Positions 52,357 through 61,261 are shown, counted from the stretch's first letter. The stretch is DNA of 64,000 nucleotides from an uncultured Chryseobacterium sp. (GCA_913778085.1 CAJYXJ010000063.1:1-64000); one strand, 5' to 3'. Program-made: numbers and translations. Notes: generated by a model from the letters alone, not told the origin.

Positions 52357-53508
52357 ATGTCAGACAACGCCTGGGAAAATTTAGTAAAAAAGCAGCTTAA
52401 GACCGACGATATCTATTCCGTTCTTAAAAAAGAAAACCTGGAGGGAATTGAAATTAAGCCTTACTATGATTCTGTTGAAAAATCTTTGGTTAACCTGCCA
52501 AAAATAGAAGAAAGCACACATCTTGTGGCCAGGTATCATGAAAGCCTTCGGGATGATGTTTTTGCCTTTATTTTGGAGCAGAACGTTGAAGACCTCGAGC
52601 AGAAAACTATTTTTGTCAATAATGTTGATCTCGCTGGGCATATCAGCCCGAAAGAAGAAGATCAGTACTTTTCTCTGATCGATGTTTTTGATGAAAAAGA
52701 AGCGGTGATTAACGATCAGCTGGTGAAAGAATTGCTGGCCAAACAATTCAGGAGAAATATCTGTGTTGATATTTCACTCCACCAGAATGCCGGAGCATCA
52801 ATCCATCAGCAACTCGGCATTGCCCTGGCCAAAACAAAGGAGCTGATAGAGTTCTATGGTACGGAAATTTTAAATAAATTGTTATTCAGGATCGCCATCG
52901 GAGCCAATTATTTCTTTGAAATGGCAAAGGTCAGGGCCTTTAAAATTGTCTTTAATCAGCTTTCCAAAGAGTATGGCCTGGATGAAATTCCTTACATTTT
53001 TGCAGAGACTTCCCTTCGGAATAAAGCGGTTTCCGATAATGAAAACAACCTCATACGTTCTACGCTGGAACTGGCCTCAGCGATGATCGGAGGTGCAGAT
53101 GCGGTGTTCAGCAACAATTATCTGATGAATAATGGTAGTGAAAATTCGGAAGAAATTTCCTTTAAACAGCAAATCGTCCTGGCTTACGAAAGCATCATCA
53201 ATGTTTTTGAAGACGCTTCCAACGGGAGTTATTATGTAGAAGATATTACCCGGCAGATTGCAGAAAAGTCCTGGGCATTTTTCGTTGAAACAGAAGACGC
53301 AGGAGGATATCTGAAATTACTAAAGCAAGGAACCATTCAGAAAAAAATCTACGATCATGCGGTAGCAGAACAGCAATGGGTGGAAGAAGGAAAAATAAAA
53401 TTGATCGGTGTCAACCTGTATCCGAAATTAGAAATAAAAAAATCGTATGAAGAATTATACAGTGCAAAAGAAATTAAAGCAGTTCGCTGGGCTGAAATGT
53501 TTGAGTGA
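52357..53508 (+). CDS. mutA: Methylmalonyl-CoA mutase small subunit
   Basis: 383 residues with the TIM-barrel fold of the mutase but no cobalamin-binding DxHxxG segment, as expected for the non-catalytic small subunit. Recognisable blocks are NICVDISLHQNAGAS, IGANYFFEMAKVRAFK, FAETSLRNKAVSDNENNLIR (two halves) and GGADAVFSNNY. It would pair with the large MutB/ScpA subunit to interconvert methylmalonyl- and succinyl-CoA. No large-subunit gene follows: the next items are repeats and a broken gene. Confidence 0.9.
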   Translation: MSDNAWENLVKKQLKTDDIYSVLKKENLEGIEIKPYYDSVEKSLVNLPKIEESTHLVARYHESLRDDVFAFILEQNVEDLEQKTIFVNNVDLAGHISPKEEDQYFSLIDVFDEKEAVINDQLVKELLAKQFRRNICVDISLHQNAGASIHQQLGIALAKTKELIEFYGTEILNKLLFRIAIGANYFFEMAKVRAFKIVFNQLSKEYGLDEIPYIFAETSLRNKAVSDNENNLIRSTLELASAMIGGADAVFSNNYLMNNGSENSEEISFKQQIVLAYESIINVFEDASNGSYYVEDITRQIAEKSWAFFVETEDAGGYLKLLKQGTIQKKIYDHAVAEQQWVEEGKIKLIGVNLYPKLEIKKSYEELYSAKEIKAVRWAEMFE

Positions 53509-53573
53509 TTTTTCCCGATGAATTTTTTGCCTAAATAATATTTAGGGTTCAAAACAAAAACAATTGGATTGAT

Positions 53574-53614
53574 TTTAACCACAGATTGGCACAGATCTTC
53601 ACAGATGTTTGCGC
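53574..53614 (-). repeat. ATCTGTG repeat, inverted copy (left end of the GxxExxY unit)
   Basis: Read on the minus strand it gives CGCAAACATCTGTGAAG, ATCTGTGCCA and ATCTGTGGTT in order, the same triple unit as the right-hand copies but in the opposite orientation. Confidence 0.8.
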
Positions 53615-53643
53615 AGAGAATATAAATAAAAACACAACATAAA

Positions 53644-54027
53644 TAATGAAAGAAAATGAGATAAGTTTTTATATCAGGAAAGCTATTTTTTCGGTATATA
53701 ATGAGTTAGGTCCAGGATTACTGGAGAAGGTTTATGAAAATGTTTTGTATCACGAACTTAAAGTAACGGTTTATCTGTAATGGTCCAGGGTCCGATGAAA
53801 ATCAGGTATAGGGATACTTTCTTGGATTCCGGTTTTATTGCGGATATTATTGTAGAAGATAAAGTAATTATCGAAATAAAAGCAGTGTCGGAAATCAACA
53901 ATATCCATCATCAGCAATTACTTACGTATCTAAAATTAACAAATTTATAGCTAGGCATTTTAGTTAATTTTAATACTGATTATATTGATAAAAGCATATT
54001 CAGAAAAATAAACGGAAATTTAGATTA
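53644..54027 (+). pseudogene. GxxExxY-family gene, decayed
   Basis: The ATG at 53,644 opens MKENEISFYIRKAIFSVYNELGPGLLEKVYENVLYHELK, read in two parts, with the family motif GPGLLEKVY. Three lesions follow: a missing A near 53,761-53,763 (frame shifts to SNGLSVMVQGPMKIRYRD), a missing T near 53,819-53,820 (shifts to FLDSGFIADIIVED), and an in-frame TAG at 53,948-53,950. The last part has ADIIVEDKVIIEIKA, an Asp...Glu-x-Lys pattern like PD-(D/E)XK nucleases. Intact length would be about 128 residues. The family function is unknown; the gene here cannot make the full protein. Confidence 0.85.
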
Positions 54028-54037
54028 ATCAAATTTC

Positions 54038-54081
54038 AACGCAATCATCTGCGAAAATCTGTGCGAATCCGTGGTTAAAAA
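54038..54081 (+). repeat. ATCTGTG repeat, right end of the GxxExxY unit
   Basis: AACGCAATC, then ATCTGCGAAA, ATCTGTGCGA and ATCCGTGGTT, then an A run. It is in inverted orientation to the copy at 53,574-53,614, so the pair bounds the broken gene. Confidence 0.85.
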
Positions 54082-54135
54082 TAGTATTAATTAGTTCTGA
54101 TCAATTAAGTCTAGACAGGAAATAATTAAAAAATA

Positions 54136-54180
54136 AACGCAATCATCTGTGAAAATCTGTGCGAATCTGTGGTTAAAAAA
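54136..54180 (+). repeat. ATCTGTG repeat, additional right copy
   Basis: The best-preserved copy: AACGCAATC, then ATCTGTGAAA, ATCTGTGCGA and ATCTGTGGTT starting at 54,145, 54,155 and 54,165, exactly 10 bases apart, then an A run. Confidence 0.85.
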
Positions 54181-54241
54181 TACTGCCTATCCAATTACTT
54201 ATTCTTGATTAACTGAATACCGAAGCGAAATTATTACAAAT

Positions 54242-54286
54242 AAATACAATCATCCACGAAATCTGTACAATCTGTGGTTAAAAAAA
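54242..54286 (+). repeat. ATCTGTG repeat, copy containing a start codon
   Basis: Degenerate copy: ATCCACGAA, ATCTGTACA and ATCTGTGGTT, then an A run. Its final GTG (54,274-54,276) is the start of the methyltransferase reading frame. Confidence 0.75.
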
Positions 54287-55422
54287 TAATAGATCAAAAC
54301 ATCCAGCAATACATCAATGCAAATCTTAATACCGATCTGCATGCCTTATTATTAAAAAAGTCTCCTTTTCCTGAGGTTTCCATGCAGGAAATCGTTCAGC
54401 AGATCAAAGGAAAGCAGGTCGCACAGAAAAAATTTCCTTTTTTATTGAGAGACGGAATTATTTTTCCGCCGCAGCTTAATTTGGAACAGGCTTCTTCGGA
54501 GAAAACAGCGCTTTATAAATCGGAAATATTAAAAGGAAAGAAATTCATTGATCTTACAAGCGGATTTGGGATTGACGCTTATTATTTATCTAAAAACTTT
54601 GACGAAATAACGCTGGTCGAGCAAAATAACGAGCTTTTGGAAATCGTTGAGCACAACTGGAATCTTTTAGAAAGGAAAGCCGAATTTATAAATCAGAAAC
54701 TGGAAGATTTTCTGGAAGAAAACAACGGATCATTTGATGTGGTCTATCTGGATCCGGCACGCAGGGATACCCAAAAAAACAAAGTTTTCCTGTTGGAAGA
54801 TCTTTCCCCGAACATCCTGGAAATCCAGGAGCAGCTGCTTTCCATTTCGAAAGAAGTGGTGATTAAACTCTCGCCGCTCATCGATTTAAAATACCTTATT
54901 TCCGTTTTACCAGATATTTTAAGGATAGACATCATCGCTGTGAAAAATGACGTAAAAGAAGTCGTAGTTTTTCTATCAAAGCAAAACAGGAACGGAATCA
55001 TCTGCCATTGTGTAAATCTCGGAAGCGGGGAACCGATATTTAATTTTCATTTCGGAACGGAAGAAAATCAAACGGCTGAATATGGAGAACCGGAGAAATT
55101 CATCTATATCCCGAATAACTCTATTTTAAAAGCCGGGATTTTCAACCTGATTTCGCAAAAATTCAATTTAAAAAAGCTCCATCCGAATACCCATCTTTAT
55201 ACTTCAGATCAGAAAATGCAGGACTTCCCCGGGCGTATTTTTGAAGTGGAAACCATTGAGGCTAAACAAATTCAAAAGAAAAGTCAGTTTAATATCATAT
55301 CAAAGAATTATCCGTTAAAACCGGAAGAAATCAGGAAAAAATACAATCTGAAAGATGGTGGTGAAAACTATCTTATTTTTACACAGTCCAAAAAAGGAAA
55401 AATAATTCTAAAATCCGTATAA
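54274..55422 (+). CDS. Class I SAM-dependent methyltransferase with THUMP-like C-terminus
   Basis: 382 residues from GTG at 54,274. No ATG occurs in frame before residue 37, and an in-frame TAA lies at 54,241, so GTG is the only reasonable start. The central Rossmann fold has FIDLTSGFGIDAYYLS (91-106), VEQNNELLEI and FDVVYLDPARRD (near 153-164), the SAM and catalytic motifs. The last 100 residues look like the THUMP-like domain of this bacterial family. Probable RNA or protein methylation; substrate unknown. Confidence 0.85.
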   Translation: MVKKIIDQNIQQYINANLNTDLHALLLKKSPFPEVSMQEIVQQIKGKQVAQKKFPFLLRDGIIFPPQLNLEQASSEKTALYKSEILKGKKFIDLTSGFGIDAYYLSKNFDEITLVEQNNELLEIVEHNWNLLERKAEFINQKLEDFLEENNGSFDVVYLDPARRDTQKNKVFLLEDLSPNILEIQEQLLSISKEVVIKLSPLIDLKYLISVLPDILRIDIIAVKNDVKEVVVFLSKQNRNGIICHCVNLGSGEPIFNFHFGTEENQTAEYGEPEKFIYIPNNSILKAGIFNLISQKFNLKKLHPNTHLYTSDQKMQDFPGRIFEVETIEAKQIQKKSQFNIISKNYPLKPEEIRKKYNLKDGGENYLIFTQSKKGKIILKSV

Positions 55423-55532
55423 AAATGTTGCTGTAAAATGTAGGATTTCTTAATTTTGGGCAATTAAAATATAATTATGAATCGCTTTCCATACTGCGGT
55501 TTCATATAAATTTGAAAAAATAAATTTTCCAT

Positions 55533-55835
55533 ATGAAAAAATTAGTGATATGTTTAGCCCTTGCTACGGTTGCGGTAAGCTGTAAAAAGATCCAGGCTGG
55601 CGGAAATAAAGACGTGATCAAGCTGGAAGAAGGAGTAGAGAGATATTCTGACGACGAGCAGACAAGCGGTGAGCAGGATAATCTTTCAAAATACAGAGGA
55701 GATGCACACGAAGGCCATGAAGCTCCCGCAAAAACAGATACTGCCGGTGCTGTACAGCCTAAAGCAGAAGACGGAAAGCATTCTGATGCAACATCCATTC
55801 CTGAAGGATCTCAAACACCAAAGGCTGAGCACTAA
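55533..55835 (+). CDS. Small lipoprotein
   Basis: 100 residues. Signal peptide MKKLVICLALATVAVSC with a lipobox-type Cys17 (AVSC). The mature part is short, Lys/Glu/Asp/Gly-rich and mostly disordered (YSDDEQTSGEQDNLSKYRGD, about residues 39-58), with no fold recognised. Likely a surface or periplasmic lipoprotein. Followed by a terminator. Confidence 0.78.
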   Translation: MKKLVICLALATVAVSCKKIQAGGNKDVIKLEEGVERYSDDEQTSGEQDNLSKYRGDAHEGHEAPAKTDTAGAVQPKAEDGKHSDATSIPEGSQTPKAEH

Positions 55836-55852
55836 TTGCTGAAAATATTAAA

Positions 55853-55880
55853 AAGTCCTGCAGAAATGCAGGACTTTTTT
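55853..55880 (+). terminator. Terminator after the lipoprotein gene
   Basis: AAGTCCTGCA pairs with TGCAGGACTT around a 4-base loop, followed by TTTT. Confidence 0.88.
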
Positions 55881-55985
55881 GTGGGGCATAGTTGAATGAA
55901 TCCTTTTCAAACCTGAGGAAAATTATACCTTTTTGTTTGTCCCGGCGCGGCAAATTCTTTACTTTTAGCAAAATAATATTTTACA

Positions 55986-57365
55986 ATGCAAGAGACTTTA
56001 AATTACATCAACGAAAACAAGCAGCGCTTCGTTGATGAATTGTTTGAATTACTGAGAATTCCTTCTATTTCTGCGGATCCTGCTTATAAAGAAGAAGTTC
56101 TGAAATGTGCAGGGGTTGTAGCAGCTTACCTGGAAAATGCGGGTGCTGACAACGTGGAAGTATGCCAGACCAAAGGATATCCTATTGTTTTCGGGGAAAA
56201 GATTTTAGATACAAACCTGCCTACGGTTTTGGTATACGGACACTACGATGTTCAGCCGGCCGATCCGTTGGAATTGTGGACCAAACCGCCTTTTGAACCG
56301 TATATCGAAAAGACGGTGCTTCACCCGGAAGGTGCCATCTTTGCCAGGGGTTCTGCCGATGATAAAGGCCAGTTTTTCATGCATCTGAAAGCTTTTGAAG
56401 CGATGATGAAAACCAACGCGCTTCCTTGCAATGTTAAATTTATTCTGGAAGGTGAAGAAGAAGTAGGATCGGTAAGCCTGGGGGATTTTGTTAACGAAAA
56501 CAAAGAAAAATTAGCCTGCGACTGTATCCTGATTTCCGATACCCATATTTACAGCAACGAGCAGCCTACCGTAACCACAGGACTAAGAGGTCTGAGCTAT
56601 GTAGAAGTGGAGATCGAAGGCCCGAACAGGGATCTGCATTCCGGACTTTACGGAGGTGCCGTTCCGAACCCGATCCACGTGCTTTCAAGAATGATTGCCA
56701 AACTGATCGATGAAGACGGGCACATTACAATCGATGGGTTCTATGACAATGTAGAAACAGTCTCTGATTCCGACAGAGCGGATATGAATAAACTGAAAGA
56801 CAATCCGGAAGAATTTAAAAAATCCATCGGTCTCAATGGGGTAGAAGGCGAAAAAGGCTACACAACTCTGGAAAGAACATCGATCCGTCCTACTTTAGAC
56901 TGCAATGGCATCTGGGGAGGCTATACGGGAGAGGGTGCAAAAACGGTCATTCCTTCTAAAGCTTCTGCTAAGATTTCCATGCGTCTGGTTCCTTATCAGA
57001 CCCCGGAAGAAATCACGGAAAAATTCACTGCTTACTTTAAGAAAATCGCTCCTGAAAACGTAAAGGTAAAAGTAACGCCGCACCATGGAGGAATGCCTTA
57101 CGTCCTGCCGACGGATACCAAAGAATTTACGGCGGCAAAACGGGCGATGGAAACCGCTTTCGGAAAAGAAGTCCTTCCATACCGAGGAGGTGGAAGTATT
57201 CCTATCACGGCAATGTTTGAGCAGGTTTTAGGAGCTAAGTCTGTTTTAATGGGCTTCGGATTAGATTCAGATGCGATCCACTCTCCAAATGAGCATTACG
57301 GATTATTTAATTTCTATAAAGGAATTGAAAGTATACCTCTCTTTTTCGAGAATTATGCTAAATAA
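55986..57365 (+). CDS. M20 family dipeptidase
   Basis: 459 residues. VLVYGHYDVQPADP (near 77-90) gives the first zinc His and Asp, GSADDKGQF the bridging Asp, EGEEEVGS (near 156-163) the general base and metal Glu, and a C-terminal DAIHSPNEHYG the last His. An inserted lid/dimerisation domain (about 190-350) is present. It resembles PepV/CNDP-type dipeptidases that split dipeptides in the cytoplasm. No signal peptide. Confidence 0.93.
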   Translation: MQETLNYINENKQRFVDELFELLRIPSISADPAYKEEVLKCAGVVAAYLENAGADNVEVCQTKGYPIVFGEKILDTNLPTVLVYGHYDVQPADPLELWTKPPFEPYIEKTVLHPEGAIFARGSADDKGQFFMHLKAFEAMMKTNALPCNVKFILEGEEEVGSVSLGDFVNENKEKLACDCILISDTHIYSNEQPTVTTGLRGLSYVEVEIEGPNRDLHSGLYGGAVPNPIHVLSRMIAKLIDEDGHITIDGFYDNVETVSDSDRADMNKLKDNPEEFKKSIGLNGVEGEKGYTTLERTSIRPTLDCNGIWGGYTGEGAKTVIPSKASAKISMRLVPYQTPEEITEKFTAYFKKIAPENVKVKVTPHHGGMPYVLPTDTKEFTAAKRAMETAFGKEVLPYRGGGSIPITAMFEQVLGAKSVLMGFGLDSDAIHSPNEHYGLFNFYKGIESIPLFFENYAK

Positions 57366-57390
57366 GTGATATTAATAAATTTATATAAAA

Positions 57391-57420
57391 AAAATCCCGC
57401 AGATATCTGTGGGATTTTTT
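57391..57420 (+). terminator. Terminator after the dipeptidase gene
   Basis: AAATCCCGCAGA pairs with TCTGTGGGATTT, with a minimal loop and one G-T pair, followed by a T run. Confidence 0.8.
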
Positions 57421-57454
57421 ATATTTACCTGAAAAATAATTAATAAATATTATT

Positions 57455-58456
57455 ATGAAAAAAATTCTATTTTTTGCTTTAGGACTATTTTCAATTAATG
57501 CTGCTTTCGGGCAGGTTATTGACAGCCAGAATTTTAATAGCCTTACTACTGGAAATGTAGGAACTAACTTTACGGGGGCTTCTGCAGGGCAGGGAGGCTA
57601 TTATTTAATCAACGGGGTTGCTTCAGATTATCAGATTGTGACTATTGATGCCGCACATGCCAATTCAATCAGAATTACAGCCGGTCCTGGTTATGCAGCT
57701 ACCAGCGACCCTAATAATCATACCGTAGCAAAGCCTGTAGGAGTGAATGCCAACGCAGGTAACAATATTATAAAAGCAACATATAGTTTTTATACGGGTT
57801 CAGCAAATGGAGCGGGTTCAATTTATTTCAATCTGCTTGATGATGGAACCACACCAGGAGTAATTGTTAGTCTCATTTACAATGTGGCTACTAAAACAAT
57901 AACCGCCGGAGGAGCTGTAACCAATAATGGAACCAGGGTTTTTGCGGGTATTAAAACGCTTGGGGCCACTTATCCAGCAAATACATGGGTGCCTGTTGGT
58001 ATGGCTTATAATATGACCACTGGCGCCATGACTTGGTATACGCCTCAGGAAACATATACATTCTCCACACCGCCTGCGGGATATGCTTTAATTCCAGGAC
58101 TTGATGTAGGGCAATACAGAACCTATAATTTGAATGCGTCAGGAAACTCTGCAGCCTATACTTGGGCTTTTGACGACTTTAATCTTTCTTACTCTAATAA
58201 TATTGTATTAGCCACTAAGGAGGTTACTAAAGAAAATAATGACATTCAGATATATCCTAATCCTGTAGTAGATCACCTTACATTAAAATCTGCATCCAAA
58301 ATTAATAAAGTAGAAATTTTTGATATGTCAGGAAAAAATACAGGTAGTAGTTTAAATGGAGACAAAGTTGATGTCAGTACACTTACTTCCGGAACGTATC
58401 TGATTAATATCGAAACTAAAGAAGGTAAAATTTCTAAGAAATTTATCAAAAAATAG
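57455..58456 (+). CDS. T9SS-exported protein, cargo 1
   Basis: 333 residues. Signal peptide about 1-19 (MKKILFFALGLFSINAAFG). The body (20-245) is a Gly/Asn/Thr-rich beta sandwich similar to lectin-like domains (YSFYTGSANGAGSIYF). The last 70 residues are a type A sorting domain: QIYPNPVVDHLTL, VEIFDMSGK, LTSGTYLINIETKEGK and KKFIKK. It should be carried to the surface by the type IX system, with the domain cleaved on exit. Ligand unknown. Confidence 0.88.
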   Translation: MKKILFFALGLFSINAAFGQVIDSQNFNSLTTGNVGTNFTGASAGQGGYYLINGVASDYQIVTIDAAHANSIRITAGPGYAATSDPNNHTVAKPVGVNANAGNNIIKATYSFYTGSANGAGSIYFNLLDDGTTPGVIVSLIYNVATKTITAGGAVTNNGTRVFAGIKTLGATYPANTWVPVGMAYNMTTGAMTWYTPQETYTFSTPPAGYALIPGLDVGQYRTYNLNASGNSAAYTWAFDDFNLSYSNNIVLATKEVTKENNDIQIYPNPVVDHLTLKSASKINKVEIFDMSGKNTGSSLNGDKVDVSTLTSGTYLINIETKEGKISKKFIKK

Positions 58457-58471
58457 TCAATTTAAATTATA

Positions 58472-58512
58472 GAGAAATCACCTTAATCGAGGTGATTTCT
58501 TATTTTTTTTAA
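58472..58512 (+). terminator. Terminator after cargo 1
   Basis: GAAATCACCT pairs with AGGTGATTTC around a 6-base loop, followed by a long T run. Confidence 0.85.
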
Positions 58513-58594
58513 GATTCTTTTAAATAAATCTATTCGTAATTGTTTGATTGATAAAATATTATTATTATCTTTATGATAGCTAAATAATAATAAT

Positions 58595-59518
58595 ATGAAA
58601 AAACTTTTACTTGTAGGCTCATTATTGGGACTAACTATGATGAATGCTCAAGGCACCAATGTGTATAGTTACGGTTTTGATGCCGCCTTTGGAGCAGACT
58701 GGATTACGACCAACCAGAGTACTCCTTCCACCACTTCTTTGTGGACTAAGGCTACTTATACGACACCGTTAACCAATCCTTTATTCGGAAGCGGCAATAC
58801 GACTACGGTACCTTCAGGACAGGCAGGCGGGGCCAACTCATTTGCCTTGGTGAATTATACCAGCACCTCCGGGGCCGGAATTATCAGCAACTGGCTCATT
58901 ACACCATCAGTTAACGTGAAAGACGGAGATGTGGTAAGTTTCTATACCCGGAAAGGTACTGACGGTACTATTGATTATCCAGACCGCCTGGAATTGCGGT
59001 ACAGTACGGCAGCAACTGCTGTGACACCTTCCGGAGGATCTTCCGGATTAGGTTCTTTTACCAATGTGGGAGTAACGGTAAATCCTAATCTTGCCTCAGG
59101 ATTTGTGTATCCTAAAACCTGGACAAAATACAGTTTTACCATTACAGGAGTGGGAAACACTCCCGTTGCGGTTAAATTTGGTTTCAGATATTATGTAACT
59201 GATGGAGGACCAAGCGGAACAAATTCTGATCTGATCGGTATCGATACCTTCTCTATTGACAGAGCTGTTTTAGCCACCAATGAAGTAGGCGCGACCAGTA
59301 GAGCAGTTTCGGTATATCCTAATCCAACAACGGATTATTTGACCGTTAAATCTGAAGAAAAAATCAGTACAGTGGAAATATATGATATTGCAGGCAAAAA
59401 AATTCCGGTATCTGTTGAAGGCAATACAATAGATGTAAGGAAACTTAATGCAGGAACCTATCTGATTAATTTAGAAACTAAAGCAGGCAGAATTTCAGAA
59501 AAATTCATTAAGAAATAA
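58595..59518 (+). CDS. T9SS-exported protein, cargo 2 (choice-of-anchor J-like)
   Basis: 307 residues. Signal peptide about 1-19 (MKKLLLVGSLLGLTMMNAQ). The body resembles the choice-of-anchor J / cleaved-adhesin type of beta sandwich (NWLITPSVNVKDGDVVSFYT and IGIDTFSID). The C-terminal sorting domain SVYPNPTTDYLTV, VEIYDIAGKKI, LNAGTYLINLETKAG and KFIKK is clearly related to that of cargo 1, but the bodies differ. Surface delivery by T9SS is expected. Confidence 0.88.
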   Translation: MKKLLLVGSLLGLTMMNAQGTNVYSYGFDAAFGADWITTNQSTPSTTSLWTKATYTTPLTNPLFGSGNTTTVPSGQAGGANSFALVNYTSTSGAGIISNWLITPSVNVKDGDVVSFYTRKGTDGTIDYPDRLELRYSTAATAVTPSGGSSGLGSFTNVGVTVNPNLASGFVYPKTWTKYSFTITGVGNTPVAVKFGFRYYVTDGGPSGTNSDLIGIDTFSIDRAVLATNEVGATSRAVSVYPNPTTDYLTVKSEEKISTVEIYDIAGKKIPVSVEGNTIDVRKLNAGTYLINLETKAGRISEKFIKK

Positions 59519-59541
59519 ATACTGACAAATGTTAGTTAGTA

Positions 59542-59570
59542 AAAAACGCTCCAATTGGAGCGTTTTTCTT
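59542..59570 (+). terminator. Terminator after cargo 2
   Basis: AAAACGCTCCAATTGGAGCG is almost a perfect palindrome, followed by a T run. Confidence 0.85.
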
Positions 59571-59597
59571 ATTTTTAAGAATTAAATCCAAAATATT

Positions 59598-60305
59598 ATG
59601 TTAGAGAATAAAGTCGCTTATATCACCGGAGGAACAAAAGGAATCGGTTTCGGAATTGCTAAAATTCTATTGGAAAACGGAGTATCTGTCGCATTTTCAG
59701 GAAGAAATAGAGATGATGTGGAAAAAGCCGAACAAGAATTGAAACCGTATTCTGAAAACGTTTTGGGAATTGTTTCCGATGTTAAAAATCTTGAAAGTGA
59801 AGAGGAAGCAGTGAGACATACCAAAGAAAAATTTGGAAAGCTTGATTTTGTAATAGCCAACGCAGGACTGGGGGTCTTTAAACCGGTAGACCAGCTTTCT
59901 GCAGAAGAGTGGAATGACATGATCGAAACGAATTTAACAGGGGTTTTCTACACTTTAAAAGCATCGGTGGAAGAACTGAAGAAAACAGAAGGCTATTACA
60001 TTACGATCGCCAGTCTGGCAGGGGCCAATTTCTTTGAGAACGGTGCCGGTTACAATGCCTCGAAATTCGGAGTGGTAGGCTTTACACAGGCGGCGATGAT
60101 TGATTTAAGGAAATACAACATCAAATCCACGGTCATCATGCCGGGTTCCGTAGCTACGAACTTTAACAGGAATATCCCTTCCGAAAAGGATTCCTGGAAA
60201 ATACAGCCTGAAGATATGGGAAATCTGGTGCTGGACATTTTAAAGATGAATTCGAGGGTTTTACCGAGCAAGATCGAATTTAGGGCGACAAAACCGGCGA
60301 AGTAA
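59598..60305 (+). CDS. Short-chain dehydrogenase/reductase
   Basis: 235 residues. TGGTKGIGFGIA (10-21) is the cofactor-binding TGxxxGIG, VIANAGLG the NNAG-like strand, and YNASKFG the catalytic YxxxK with an upstream Ser in IASLAG. Classical SDR using NAD(P)H. Substrate not predictable. Single gene between terminators. Confidence 0.92.
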   Translation: MLENKVAYITGGTKGIGFGIAKILLENGVSVAFSGRNRDDVEKAEQELKPYSENVLGIVSDVKNLESEEEAVRHTKEKFGKLDFVIANAGLGVFKPVDQLSAEEWNDMIETNLTGVFYTLKASVEELKKTEGYYITIASLAGANFFENGAGYNASKFGVVGFTQAAMIDLRKYNIKSTVIMPGSVATNFNRNIPSEKDSWKIQPEDMGNLVLDILKMNSRVLPSKIEFRATKPAK

Positions 60306-60339
60306 AAACATCTAATGCGCTGAATAATAAATTAGTAAG

Positions 60340-60357
60340 TATTATGCATGCATAATA
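60340..60357. repeat. Perfect 18-base palindrome upstream of etfB
   Basis: TATTATGCA followed by its complement, 138 bases before etfB. It could be an operator for a dimeric regulator or the end of a hairpin; nothing supports a particular factor. Confidence 0.4.
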
Positions 60358-60494
60358 TATATTTTATTTATATTAGCGAAACTTAATTCAATAAAAATTC
60401 CGGTATAAAGATCCAGCATTTTTATGCCACAGATAACAATAAAGCACGTATGAAACCTTAAGGGGACGTAAGGCAAATAAAAATTAAACAACGT

Positions 60495-61241
60495 ATGAAA
60501 ATATTAGTTTGCATCAGTAGTGTTCCGGATACTACTTCCAAGATCAATTTCACGGCAGATAAATCTGCATTCGACAAAAACGGAATTCAGTGGGTAATCA
60601 ACCCCCTTGATGAGTTTGCACTGACAAAAGCTATTAAATTGCAGGAATCTCAGGGCGCAACCGTAACGGTTATCAACGTAGGAGATGCGGTAACGGAGCC
60701 TGTAATCAGAAAAGCACTGGCTATCGGCGCAAATGATGCGGTAAGGGTAAACCTTGATCCTAAAGACAGTTTTTCCACGGCAAAAGAAATTGCTGCCGTT
60801 GCGCAGAATGGAGGATATGATCTGATCCTTTGCGGTAAGGAATCCATCGACTACAATGGCGGTTCCGTTCCGGGAATGGTAGCCCAGCTGTTAAACCAGC
60901 CTTTCGTAAATGCATCCGTAGGTCTCGACGTCAACGGAAGCGAAGCGACTGCCGTAAGAGAAATCGAAGGTGGAAAAGAGACGATCTCCGTTAAATTACC
61001 GGCCGTAATCGCAGGACAAAAGGGATTGGTAGACGAAAAAGACCTAATTATTCCGAACATGAGAGGGATCATGTCGGCAAGAACAAAACCTTTGCAGGTG
61101 GTAGAACCTACTTCTTCCGAAGTGAAAGTTCAGGGCGTATCCTATGATAGTGTTCCGCCGAGAGCAGCCGTTAAAATGGTTTCTCCCGATAATCTGGATG
61201 AACTGGTAAGATTACTTCACGAAGAAGCAAAAGTTATTTAA
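60495..61241 (+). CDS. etfB: Electron transfer flavoprotein subunit beta
   Basis: 248 residues. MKILVCISSVPDTTSKI is the usual N-terminus, and ILCGKESIDYNGGSVPGMVA (two halves) the conserved signature region. The beta subunit binds AMP and passes electrons from acyl-CoA dehydrogenases with EtfA. The gene pair is separated by a 75-base spacer of low-complexity words. Confidence 0.95.
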   Translation: MKILVCISSVPDTTSKINFTADKSAFDKNGIQWVINPLDEFALTKAIKLQESQGATVTVINVGDAVTEPVIRKALAIGANDAVRVNLDPKDSFSTAKEIAAVAQNGGYDLILCGKESIDYNGGSVPGMVAQLLNQPFVNASVGLDVNGSEATAVREIEGGKETISVKLPAVIAGQKGLVDEKDLIIPNMRGIMSARTKPLQVVEPTSSEVKVQGVSYDSVPPRAAVKMVSPDNLDELVRLLHEEAKVI

Positions 61242-61261
61242 TCATTCTAAATCCAACATTT

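Noticed and set aside
53574-54286. CRISPR array
   Set aside because: The copies are unequal, in both orientations, with irregular distances and a gene remnant between them; no cas genes are present.
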